Shown here one piece after another: positions 1-5,224 of a DNA stretch of 5,224 bases. The notes under the pieces are model-generated. The model did not search any database. It was not told the origin of the DNA and saw only the letters and a list, made by a program, of their open reading frames with translations. The position numbers were made by a program, and so were the translations under genes. Numbering within the stretch: the first letter of the stretch is position 1; each line of letters begins with the position of its first letter. The stretch is from Nitriliruptoraceae bacterium (lineage in GTDB: Bacteria > Actinomycetota > Nitriliruptoria > Nitriliruptorales > Nitriliruptoraceae): the NCBI GenBank assembly GCA_007121975.1, contig SKJO01000028.1, positions 1-5,224 of the forward strand, written 5' to 3'.

Positions 1-211
1 CGACGGTCTCGTCGCGGCCGAGCCCGTCGAGGTGGTAGCGCAGGGTGATGCGCTGGTCGAGGGCGGCGAAGTGACCGAGCTTGAGCCGTCGACGCAGAGT
101 GGGCTGACCCAACAGCACGATCCCGAGGGCCGCACGGGAGTCCATGTCGGCGTTGGAGAGCAGCCGTAGCTGTTCGAGCTGGTCGTTGGAGAGCAGATGT
201 GCTTCGTCGAC
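1..211 (-). pseudogene. ExeA/TniB-like AAA ATPase, C-terminal fragment (interrupted; runs off the left edge)
   Basis: This is the downstream part of the ATPase whose N-terminal half lies at 4856-5224. Read from 211 downwards, the frame begins VDEAHLLSNDQLEQLRLLSN, which is the Walker B strand with its catalytic acidic pair D-E followed by the usual AHLL. It continues with a hydrophobic strand and LLGQPTLRRRLK, typical of the ExeA/TniB-type ATPase core, then LDQRITLRYHL, an arginine-bearing segment. About 70 residues are visible before the window ends. The fragment has no start codon or ribosome binding site in a sensible place at its 5' end, so it is very unlikely to be made as a functional protein. 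The frame is otherwise intact with no internal stops, which argues for a recent insertion. Seen: motifs and open frame. Family knowledge: such ATPases act beside DDE transposases or in secretion. The exact role here is unknown. Confidence 0.9.
207..211. repeat. Left copy of the 5-bp crossover core TCGAC (left junction)
   Basis: TCGAC on the plus strand is the last host-compatible sequence at the left junction. Host codons lie to its left and the element sequence TTTTCCGACC starts to its right. The same five bases occur at the right junction. The bases flanking the two copies differ (G before the left copy, A before the right; T after the left, G after the right), so the shared stretch is exactly five bases. 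It may be the strand-exchange overlap or a target duplication; the two cannot be told apart from one copy. Confidence 0.8.
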
Positions 212-222
212 TTTTCCGACCG
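209..222 (+). repeat. Left terminal inverted repeat half
   Basis: GACTTTTCCGACCG at the left end matches the right end read on the opposite strand (GATCTTACCGACCG) at 11 of 14 positions, with an unbroken inner block CCGACCG (216-222). The repeat includes part of the core. It is a likely recombinase core-binding arm. Confidence 0.65.
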
Positions 223-364
223 ACCGGACGCGAGAACAGCCTCTGACCTGCGAGGATACATGGCCGACATGTCCGCGACGTGGCGCGTGCCGTGCTGTTG
301 CCGGTGGTCTCGTGGGACGGCCCGCCAACGGAGCGGCGGTTGGTCCGGCGGGGGCACGCGAGGG
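212..364. other. Noncoding left end of the transposon
   Basis: These 153 bp lie between the left junction and the tnpC stop codon. I see no supportable gene. The outermost part repeats the CCGAC motif in tandem (CCGACCGACCGG, 216-227). A short inverted repeat, ACATG-gccga-CATGT, lies at 258-272. A second one, with arms CCAAC (325-329) and GTTGG (339-343), falls just downstream of tnpC; it could form a weak hairpin but has no T-tract, so I do not call it a terminator. The region is a plausible place for accessory recombinase binding. Confidence 0.6.
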
Positions 365-952
365 TCAGGCCATCTGGTCGGGGTCGGCGATCTGGGCTTC
401 GAGGTCGGCGATACGCCGGTCTTGGAAGCGCAGGTTCGAACGGGCAGCTTTCAGTCGTTCGTCGAGGGTGCGGTTGTCGGTGGTCAGCTGACGGACCCGC
501 TGTTTGAGTGTGGTGTTCTCGCTGGTGACGCGCTGGATGGCGTCCTCGGTCCATTCGGCCTCGAAGTCGCGGATCTGGCCGAGCAGTTCACCGATGCGGG
601 TGCGTTGGGCGAGGATCTCGGCGTTGGCTGCCTTGACAGCGTCCTCGGCGTTGAGAGCGCGTTCCCGCCAGGTGGCCTCCCGCTGGTCGTCGAGGGCGAC
701 GAGCCTGCTGTGGCGACGCTCGCCGGTGTCGGCCAGTGCGGCCGCGACGGCGGCTCTTGCGGTGGGGTTGTCGTAGAGGAAGGTTCGCGAGACCTCCGCG
801 CGGCGGGCGACGGCAGCGACACTCAGCGCGTTCTTCTCGCGGCGCAACGCCGAGATCGCGTCGTGGACACGTGCGATGGCGACCTCGGTGCGTCGATGTC
901 GGGCCGCCAGAGCGGCGGCGGTGCGCGGTTGGGGGACGGTCGCGGCGCTCAT
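365..952 (-). CDS. tnpC: TnpC-like accessory transposition protein (DUF6262 family)
   Basis: This is a 195-residue protein in the third position of the Tn554-type operon. Residues about 41-60 (NALSVAAVARRAEVSRTFLY) resemble a helix-turn-helix, including the VSRTFLY pattern seen at the N-terminus of DUF6262/TnpC-like proteins. From about residue 80 to 190 it is rich in charged residues with heptad-like leucines and isoleucines, consistent with a long coiled coil. It has no recombinase catalytic motif. By analogy with Tn554 TnpC it should assist or orient transposition by TnpA and TnpB, probably as a DNA-binding oligomer; that role is inferred. The ATG chosen at 952-950 overlaps the tnpB stop codon by four bases (ATGA), indicating translational coupling. 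The same frame stays open upstream to 1312, but that stretch is arginine-rich antisense-like sequence inside tnpB and is not part of the protein. The stop is TGA at 365-367. Confidence 0.88.
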   Translation of the reverse strand: MSAATVPQPRTAAALAARHRRTEVAIARVHDAISALRREKNALSVAAVARRAEVSRTFLYDNPTARAAVAAALADTGERRHSRLVALDDQREATWRERALNAEDAVKAANAEILAQRTRIGELLGQIRDFEAEWTEDAIQRVTSENTTLKQRVRQLTTDNRTLDERLKAARSNLRFQDRRIADLEAQIADPDQMA

Positions 953-3558
953 GGATGCTCGTCCTCGTCGAGGAGCGGGTCGGGTCGGTCGTCGTCGCCG
1001 TCGCCGGCTGTGTCGGCGAGGTCGGCGGCGGTGAAGGCGGTGGACCACACGCGATGGAAGTAGTCCTGCGGTTTGCGCAGGTCCAGGGCGAGGGCGTCGT
1101 CGAGCAGGCCGAGACCGGCCAGAGCCTGCTCGAGTCCCGCGATGGCGCGGGCGGTGGGCTCGAAGTGGCGGTGGAGGTAGTCCGCGGTGGCGTCGTCGGG
1201 GGCAGCTTCGGCCAGCTGGCGCCACTGCTCGGCTTTGCGCCGCCAGTAGAGAAGATCGGCGCCGGAGAGCACGAACTTGTCGCAGTTGTGGCAGTCGAGG
1301 TTCCAGGGGCACGCGCCGCCCTCGACGACGGGCTGGAAGGTGCAGAACCCCCCGTCGGCGGGGGTGCTGCGGCGGGACAGGTCGATCGCGAGGGCTTGGG
1401 CCTGCTCACGGGTCAGGGCGGTGTCGATGCTGGAGAGAAGCTCACCGGGGTTGGCGGTGCCGGGGCCGGCGACCCAGACGCGGTGCAGGACCTCCTCCAG
1501 GTCGGAGTGGGACAGCTGGATGTAGTGCTCGGCCATCCGGTCGGAAACGTGGCCGAGATAGTGGCGGATGTGGGTGAGCGTCGCGCCTTGCCGGAGCAGG
1601 CTCGTGGCCAGGGTGTGACGGGCCTGATGGGGAACCCAGCGGCCCAGCTCGAGGTCTTCGAGCCACGGGTTGAAACGGCTGCGGAACCACTGGGCCGAGA
1701 TCGCGACGGTGCCGTCGCTGTTGCGGATCTTGCTGGGAAACAGCGCCATCGCGGCGCGCTCGGGACCGGTCGGCTCGCGCCCGTGACGGGCGATGTAGCG
1801 CTGAAGCGTCTTGGCCTGTCGTGCGGCGAGCAGGTCGTAGATCCGTTCCGGGATGCGGATCGCGGCGTCGTAGTTGCCGACCTTGGTCTGGTCGTGCCAG
1901 AACATCGCCAGGCCGCTGTAGCGGCCGATGCAGTCCCAGCGCAGCTTGATCACCTCGTTGATGCGACGGCCGGTGATGACGATCGTCTCCCACATGTCCC
2001 GCAGCCCCTGGTCGTCGGGGTCGCGTTCTGCGAGGAGGGCCAGGTTGGTCTCGTCCGCCAGAGCGGCCGCGACCTCGTCGGGGAACGGGCGACGCGCCCG
2101 CAGCGGCGCACCACCCGCGGCCGGCATCGCGGTGAGAAACTGCCGGTCCAGGCCCAGCCGCTCGGCCCGGCCGGTGTCCATCGCGTCACGCATCACCTTG
2201 CGGACGCTGTTGAACACGATGCCGCGGGTGGTGGTGGTCACCACCGAGGCAGTGCCGTCCGTACGCTTCATCGCCAGTGACGGCAGACCGTCACGTTCGC
2301 GGTGGCGCTGGTCGGCGACGAAGCGGCGCATGTGCTCAACAGTCAGCGCCGTCGGGTCGTGCCCTGCGTCCGCGGCGTCGATCTCGAGGAAGGCCCCCAA
2401 CTCGGTGATGCCGCGACGGACGTTGTCGACCGGGCCCCGGCTGCGCGGACACGACGGCGAGCGCAGCAGGTCAGCGAGATAATCCCACAGCAGATCGCGC
2501 AGCCACCGCTGCGGGACGGCGGTGAGATCGACGTGGCTGGCACGATGCGGGAACCGCACACCGAAGTGGTCGGTCTCCACGAACCCTGCGTCGCGGGCCG
2601 CGTCCGGGGGGAAGTAGACCAGTCGCAGCAGGTGCAGCATGATCTCGGCGATGCCGCGGAACAAGCGGGGATAGTCCTGCAGGTCGACATCGACCAGCGA
2701 GCCCAGATCGCGTTGCCGGCACAGGTTGGCCAGCCGCTGGATCCACTTGAGGTCCCACCGGCCGGGACGGTGACGCTGGGTGTAGGCGAACAGGCACCAC
2801 TGGATCTCCGCCCGCAGCAGCGGCCGAAGGCCCCGCAGATTGATCTGTCCCGGCCACAGCACCGGGTCGGTCGTCGCGCACCAGCGTCGGAAGGCGACCT
2901 CGTCGCGATAGTCCACCGGGATCGGGGCGCCGTGCTGCTCGTGCTCGCGTCTGAGGACTCGGTCCCCAGACGTTCGCGCACCGCCGGGGCAGCCGTCCCG
3001 CTGATAGGCGGTGGCGTGCCCGGCGCACAGACCGACCGCGCCGTCGGCCGAGCCCGGACAGACCACCACCCGACAGTCGCCGAAACCGTGATAGGTCTCC
3101 TCTCCGGAGAGCCACGATGCGAAGTCCGCCCGGTCGCCGTGATGTCGCTGATGACGCCACCACCGGCTCTGATGTCGCAGGCACAGCCGCCGGCGGGCCT
3201 GGGTGGCCGGCCGCTCGGGGCACAGCCGACACATCGTCTCCTCGAACCATTCGGACGCCTCGAGGGGAACCGCTGCCGCCAGAAACTCGGCGACGCCCTC
3301 CCCGGCAGCCTCCGACCGGGCCCGCTGATCGCGATGAGCGGTGCACAGCCCGGAGTTGGAGCGCACCCGCTCGCAGTCGGCGATCAGGCAGTGCCACCGG
3401 TAGATCGGATGGTTGCGAGGGACCCGGACGATCTCGGTGGCGAACACCGGGTCGAAGCTCGGGCCGCCGATCAGAGCGGTGAGAATCTCCAGCCGATCGC
3501 CGCCCCGCCGCTCATCGCCCTCGCTCAGCAGCGGCAGCAGCGACGTCGCGGTCATCAC
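949..3558 (-). CDS. tnpB: TnpB-like tyrosine recombinase with long Cys/His-rich N-terminal extension
   Basis: This is the second tyrosine recombinase of the element. Numbered from the GTG at 3558 (869 aa), the catalytic set is R532 (TGRRINEV), K559 (DQTKVG), H644 and R647 (PHQARHTLA), H670 (YLGH) and the nucleophile Y679 (HYIQLS), so the enzyme looks complete. Residues about 345-480 should hold the core-binding helices. A C-terminal cysteine cluster (C739, C750, C756, C759) is typical of TnpB relatives and may bind zinc; after it come a helical region and an acidic tail. The N-terminal 240 residues hold three Cys-Cys-Cys-His units: C57/C62/C72/H75, C110/C113/C126/H129 and C162/C167/C178/H181. 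The protein is much longer than Tn554 TnpB (about 630 aa), mostly through this extension. The start is either GTG at 3558 (four-base overlap with tnpA) or ATG at 3555 (one-base overlap); both imply coupling to tnpA. The stop overlaps the tnpC start. Confidence 0.92.
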   Translation of the reverse strand: MMTATSLLPLLSEGDERRGGDRLEILTALIGGPSFDPVFATEIVRVPRNHPIYRWHCLIADCERVRSNSGLCTAHRDQRARSEAAGEGVAEFLAAAVPLEASEWFEETMCRLCPERPATQARRRLCLRHQSRWWRHQRHHGDRADFASWLSGEETYHGFGDCRVVVCPGSADGAVGLCAGHATAYQRDGCPGGARTSGDRVLRREHEQHGAPIPVDYRDEVAFRRWCATTDPVLWPGQINLRGLRPLLRAEIQWCLFAYTQRHRPGRWDLKWIQRLANLCRQRDLGSLVDVDLQDYPRLFRGIAEIMLHLLRLVYFPPDAARDAGFVETDHFGVRFPHRASHVDLTAVPQRWLRDLLWDYLADLLRSPSCPRSRGPVDNVRRGITELGAFLEIDAADAGHDPTALTVEHMRRFVADQRHRERDGLPSLAMKRTDGTASVVTTTTRGIVFNSVRKVMRDAMDTGRAERLGLDRQFLTAMPAAGGAPLRARRPFPDEVAAALADETNLALLAERDPDDQGLRDMWETIVITGRRINEVIKLRWDCIGRYSGLAMFWHDQTKVGNYDAAIRIPERIYDLLAARQAKTLQRYIARHGREPTGPERAAMALFPSKIRNSDGTVAISAQWFRSRFNPWLEDLELGRWVPHQARHTLATSLLRQGATLTHIRHYLGHVSDRMAEHYIQLSHSDLEEVLHRVWVAGPGTANPGELLSSIDTALTREQAQALAIDLSRRSTPADGGFCTFQPVVEGGACPWNLDCHNCDKFVLSGADLLYWRRKAEQWRQLAEAAPDDATADYLHRHFEPTARAIAGLEQALAGLGLLDDALALDLRKPQDYFHRVWSTAFTAADLADTAGDGDDDRPDPLLDEDEHP

Positions 3559-4733
3559 GACTCGCCCCAGACGGTGCGCAGCGCCGCGTCGAACGCCGGG
3601 TCGTGAACATCGACATGGCCGTAGATCTCATCGACCATCGCCGTAGAGGCCCACCCGCCAGCGTCCCGTGCGATCAGCAGATCACCGCCGGAGGCCTCGA
3701 GCACGGCCGAGGCGAAGCTGTGCCGGAAGCCGTGGGGTCTGATCGGCCCCAGCCCGGCACGTCTGCCGGCTGCGGACAGCATCTTGCGTGCCGCGTCCGG
3801 TGCCCACGGCCGCCCGACGTTGGTCCCGTGCAGCTGGACCAGCAGCATCCCGTGTCCGGCCGCGACATCGCGATACTCGCCGGTGATGTAGTCGAAGTAG
3901 GTGTGCACCATCGCCGGGCTGACCCGTTTGATCAGCCCGCCGGTCACCGCACCGTCCTCGATCCGCCAGGGATGCTTGGTCTTGGCCGCGGCCCGGTTGG
4001 GGTTGTCCGGCCGATAGCAGACGTGGACATGAGGAGTGCGGCACTGACCGCAGGCCGCGTTGTCACGCAGATGCAGATCGACTAGGTGCAGCCCGCACAG
4101 CTCACCGATCCGCAGCCCCCCATCGGCGAGCCAGCGCACCACCAGACGATCCCGGGCCGAGTTCACCTCCGCCAACAGCCCTTCGACCGCACCCTCCGGG
4201 AGCATCTTGGGGTGCCGCCGGTAGGGACCCGGCGGGGCCAGCGGGTTGGCGGGCATCGCCTCGGTCACATGCCCCAGCATCCCGCGGCGGCGGTCCACCC
4301 GCGAGGGCAGCCGCGACCGGTCCAGGCTCGCGGCGAGATCCGGGTTGACCCCGAGCGAGGCCTGATGCAGGTAGAACCCCTTCAGGCACGCCGCCGCGGT
4401 CGACAGCGCCGAACGTCCGTAGGGGCGCTTGCCGACCCGCCACGGCTGGCCCAGCGGCATCTGCACCTCAGCGCCGACGATCCCCATGTAGCGCTCGAGG
4501 TCGCGCAGCGCGACTGCGTCCAGCGCCAGGCACTCGCGCTCGAGCCAACGCAGGTGATCCACCAGCAGATACGCATACGTGCGCTGGGTGTCCGACCCCT
4601 CGTGCCGCCCAAGGAACCCGTCCGCCTCCCGGTGCACCGTGCCCTCGGGCCACACGATGGTCCACGCCCGCCGCCCCTGCCGACGGTCGATCTGCTGGAC
4701 CCTCAGATCCCCGACCAGCACCCGCCGCGCCAC
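3555..4733 (-). CDS. tnpA: TnpA-like tyrosine recombinase
   Basis: This is the first gene of the tnpABC unit, 392 residues from the GTG at 4733. An N-terminal SAM-like core-binding domain (about 35-135) is followed by the catalytic domain. The active-site set is complete: R208 (GGLRIGEL), K251 (AAAKTKHPW), H334 and R337 (PHGFRHSFA), W361 (GGWAS, in the position usually occupied by His) and the nucleophile Y371 (EIYGHVD). An insert before the beta-hairpin carries CGQCRTPHVHVC (C228, C231, H235, H237, C239), a possible metal site. The enzyme should cleave and rejoin the element ends and target together with TnpB. The start was chosen because GGAGG lies four bases upstream of this GTG. An earlier in-frame GTG at 4799 would add 22 residues with no clear ribosome site, and a GTG at 4721 is also possible. 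The length is close to Tn554 TnpA (about 361 aa). The stop overlaps the tnpB start. Confidence 0.92.
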   Translation of the reverse strand: MARRVLVGDLRVQQIDRRQGRRAWTIVWPEGTVHREADGFLGRHEGSDTQRTYAYLLVDHLRWLERECLALDAVALRDLERYMGIVGAEVQMPLGQPWRVGKRPYGRSALSTAAACLKGFYLHQASLGVNPDLAASLDRSRLPSRVDRRRGMLGHVTEAMPANPLAPPGPYRRHPKMLPEGAVEGLLAEVNSARDRLVVRWLADGGLRIGELCGLHLVDLHLRDNAACGQCRTPHVHVCYRPDNPNRAAAKTKHPWRIEDGAVTGGLIKRVSPAMVHTYFDYITGEYRDVAAGHGMLLVQLHGTNVGRPWAPDAARKMLSAAGRRAGLGPIRPHGFRHSFASAVLEASGGDLLIARDAGGWASTAMVDEIYGHVDVHDPAFDAALRTVWGES

Positions 4734-4737
4734 GTGG

Positions 4738-4742
4738 CCTCC
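4738..4742 (-). promoter_or_regulatory. Shine-Dalgarno GGAGG of tnpA
   Basis: GGAGG on the minus strand lies four bases before the GTG at 4733 (GGAGG-CCAC-GTG). It is the only strong ribosome-binding match near the tnpA 5' end and decides the start chosen. The spacing is slightly short. Confidence 0.6.
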
Positions 4743-4758
4743 GTCCTGCCACCGAACA

Positions 4759-4776
4759 TGCCCGACGTTGCGGGCA
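4759..4776. repeat. Perfect 6-bp hairpin in the tnpA leader
   Basis: TGCCCG (4759-4764) and CGGGCA (4771-4776) form a perfect inverted repeat around a six-base loop, 26 bases upstream of the tnpA start. It could be an RNA hairpin in the leader, a binding site, or chance in GC-rich DNA. There is no T-run after it, so it does not look like an intrinsic terminator. Confidence 0.4.
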
Positions 4777-4778
4777 CA

Positions 4779-4786
4779 GTCGGTAA
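4779..4786 (+). repeat. Internal copy of GTCGGTAA repeat
   Basis: GTCGGTAA here repeats, in the same orientation and 67 bp away, the sequence at 4846-4853 inside the right terminal repeat. It could be an accessory recombinase site like the subterminal sites of some integrases. Eight bases over about 120 bp is suggestive, not proof. Confidence 0.4.
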
Positions 4787-4843
4787 ACAAGCACACCACG
4801 TGCCCCGATCACCGCAACCCGGACCACACGGACACCTCTGCCC

Positions 4844-4857
4844 CGGTCGGTAAGATC
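4844..4857 (-). repeat. Right terminal inverted repeat half
   Basis: Read on the minus strand, this is GATCTTACCGACCG, the partner of the left terminal repeat at 209-222 (11 of 14 matches, with the inner CCGACCG perfect). Joined in a circle, the two halves give CGGTCGG and CCGACCG arms separated by 14 bases, centred on the TCGA of the core. Confidence 0.65.
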
Positions 4858-4860
4858 GAC
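4856..4860. repeat. Right copy of the 5-bp crossover core TCGAC (right junction)
   Basis: This is the second copy of the five-base sequence at 207-211. Element sequence GGTCGGTAAGA precedes it and host sequence GATGAGCACGACGG follows it. On the minus strand it supplies the Val and Asp codons that end the intact part of the ATPase N-terminal fragment. Confidence 0.8.
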
Positions 4861-5224
4861 GATGAGCACGACGGTCTTGCGGCGTTCCTCGGTTTCGGCG
4901 GCGAGCAGGTCTTGGGTTTGGGCGATCAGGGCGGGCCGGTGGAAGCGGGGGGTCTCGCCCAGTGCGGTGACCAGGTGGTGGTGGATGCCGCGGGCGCCGA
5001 TCATGGGGTTGGACAGGTAGACGATCGAGAACCGGGAGGTGTCGAGGCTTGAGACACAGGCGCGGGCGGCGAGGGTCTTGCCGGCGCCGACCTCGCCGGT
5101 GACCACGCCGATGGCGGTCTCGTCGACGAGCCATCGCAGCCGTGCGACGGCTTCTTTGTGGGTGCGGGCGGCGAAGATCTGGGAGGGGGCGAGGTCACGA
5201 CCGAAGGGGGTGCGTGACAGGCCG
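4856..5224 (-). pseudogene. ExeA/TniB-like AAA ATPase, N-terminal fragment (interrupted; runs off the right edge)
   Basis: This is the upstream part of the ATPase. The visible frame begins GLSRTPFGRDLAPSQIFAAR, the characteristic opening of ExeA-like ATPases, so the true start codon is probably only a few codons beyond the right edge. The Walker A motif GEVGAGKT lies at 5074-5097 and would bind the ATP phosphates. The sequence then runs through YLSNP and a GIHHHLVTALG segment to the hydrophobic Walker B strand VVLIVD, where the insertion occurs. After the junction the frame continues as nonsense (LTDRGRGVRV...) to a stop at 4468-4470, overlapping the 5' part of tnpA. The fragment keeps Walker A but lacks the catalytic Glu, so any product should be unable to hydrolyse ATP normally. 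Such ATPases in actinobacteria are often encoded next to a DDE transposase; a partner would lie outside the window. Confidence 0.9.

Larger units (their letters stand above)
4734..4855. other. Noncoding right end of the transposon / tnpA leader
   Basis: These 122 bp lie between the right junction and the tnpA start. They hold the right terminal repeat half, a copy of the GTCGGTAA repeat, a small perfect hairpin and the tnpA ribosome binding site. I cannot identify a convincing -35/-10 pair on the minus strand. Transcription may start here from a non-consensus promoter or come in from the interrupted ATPase gene, which points the same way. Two CACGTG hexamers occur at 4731-4736 and 4797-4802. 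The ATPase frame reads through this region as nonsense codons. Confidence 0.6.
207..4860 (-). mobile_element. Tn554-like transposon (tnpABC, no cargo) inserted in an ATPase gene
   Basis: The element carries two tyrosine recombinases and a DUF6262-type protein in the order tnpA-tnpB-tnpC, the gene order of Tn554 and its relatives. Its borders are defined by the broken ATPase frame: the coordinates given include both copies of the shared 5-bp core TCGAC, so the unit with one core is 4,649 bp. Removing that unit restores the host ATPase exactly, with no lost bases. Element-specific DNA runs from 212 to 4855. There is no resistance gene, metabolic gene or other passenger: nearly all the length is tnpABC plus about 120-150 bp of noncoding DNA at each end. 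It differs from RIT (recombinase-in-trio) elements, which encode three tyrosine recombinases, because the third gene here has no recombinase motif. It is inserted in the same orientation as the interrupted gene. Confidence 0.92.

Noticed and set aside
325..343. Intrinsic terminator after tnpC
   Set aside because: The stem is only five perfect pairs (CCAAC/GTTGG) with a large loop and no T-tract.
197..1063. Plus-strand open frame of 288 codons crossing the left junction
   Set aside because: It runs antisense to tnpC and through the transposon end, with no recognisable motif; its length comes from base composition.
953..1312. N-terminal extension of TnpC in the same frame
   Set aside because: The stretch is Arg/Pro-rich, lies fully inside the tnpB coding region in another frame, and the ATG at 952 has the typical four-base overlap with tnpB.
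736..3606. Long plus-strand open frames (about 736-2280 and 2302-3606) opposite tnpB
   Set aside because: They are antisense to a gene with a complete set of recombinase motifs. Their translations are low-complexity (Val/Gly/Ala/Arg-rich) with no recognisable domain, as expected from GC-rich third-position bias.
4729..4738. Palindrome GCCACGTGGC over the tnpA start as an operator
   Set aside because: Ten-base palindromes are expected several times by chance in a window this long, and nothing else supports a repressor site.
4734..4799. Longer TnpA start at GTG 4799
   Set aside because: It has no clear ribosome site, and the added residues overlap the leader hairpin. The GTG at 4733 has GGAGG just upstream. 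It cannot be fully excluded.
4086..4853. Plus-strand open frame opposite tnpA (255 codons)
   Set aside because: It is an antisense shadow: rich in Pro, Arg and Gln, has no domain, and crosses the transposon right end.
207..4860. RIT (recombinase-in-trio) element
   Set aside because: Only two of the three proteins have tyrosine recombinase motifs. The third is a DUF6262-type coiled-coil protein, which fits Tn554-like elements.
1..5224. CRISPR array, tRNA, rRNA or toxin-antitoxin or defence genes
   Set aside because: No spaced repeat array, no recognisable RNA gene, and all coding space is accounted for by the ATPase fragments and tnpABC.

Overview
The window is high-GC DNA of actinobacterial character (strong G/C third-position bias, GTG starts, long antisense shadow ORFs). 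The host genus cannot be named from the sequence; Mycobacterium, Gordonia, Rhodococcus or Pseudonocardia-like hosts would all fit. Every supported gene lies on the minus strand.

Layout, following transcription from right to left. (1) Positions 5224-4856 hold the N-terminal half of an ExeA/TniB-like AAA ATPase, with Walker A and the first part of Walker B. (2) Positions 4855-212 hold a compact Tn554-like transposon with three genes: tnpA (tyrosine recombinase, 392 aa), tnpB (a second, unusually long tyrosine recombinase, about 868 aa) and tnpC (DUF6262-type coiled-coil protein with an HTH-like segment, 195 aa). The three genes overlap by a few bases and look like one translationally coupled unit. 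No passenger gene is present. (3) Positions 211-1 hold the remainder of the same ATPase, starting at the Walker B acidic residues.

The main result is that the element's borders can be read directly. The ATPase frame breaks after ...VVLIVD at the right and resumes with VDEAHLL... at the left. A 5-bp sequence, TCGAC on the plus strand, occurs at both junctions (207-211 and 4856-4860). Removing one copy plus the intervening DNA (4,649 bp) restores an uninterrupted ATPase frame across Walker B. The two element ends form an imperfect inverted repeat (11/14, with a perfect CCGACCG block) that would flank the core in a circular excision product. The empty target is itself a near-dyad centred on this core.

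TnpA and TnpB probably act together, with TnpC as accessory factor, to excise and integrate the element by tyrosine-recombinase chemistry at the short core. The target codes for one of the most conserved parts of ExeA-like ATPases. In actinobacteria these ATPases often accompany DDE transposases, so this looks like one mobile element nested in a gene of another. All genes are co-oriented with the ATPase, so its transcript may read into tnpABC. Noncoding DNA is limited to the two element ends (212-364 and 4734-4855).
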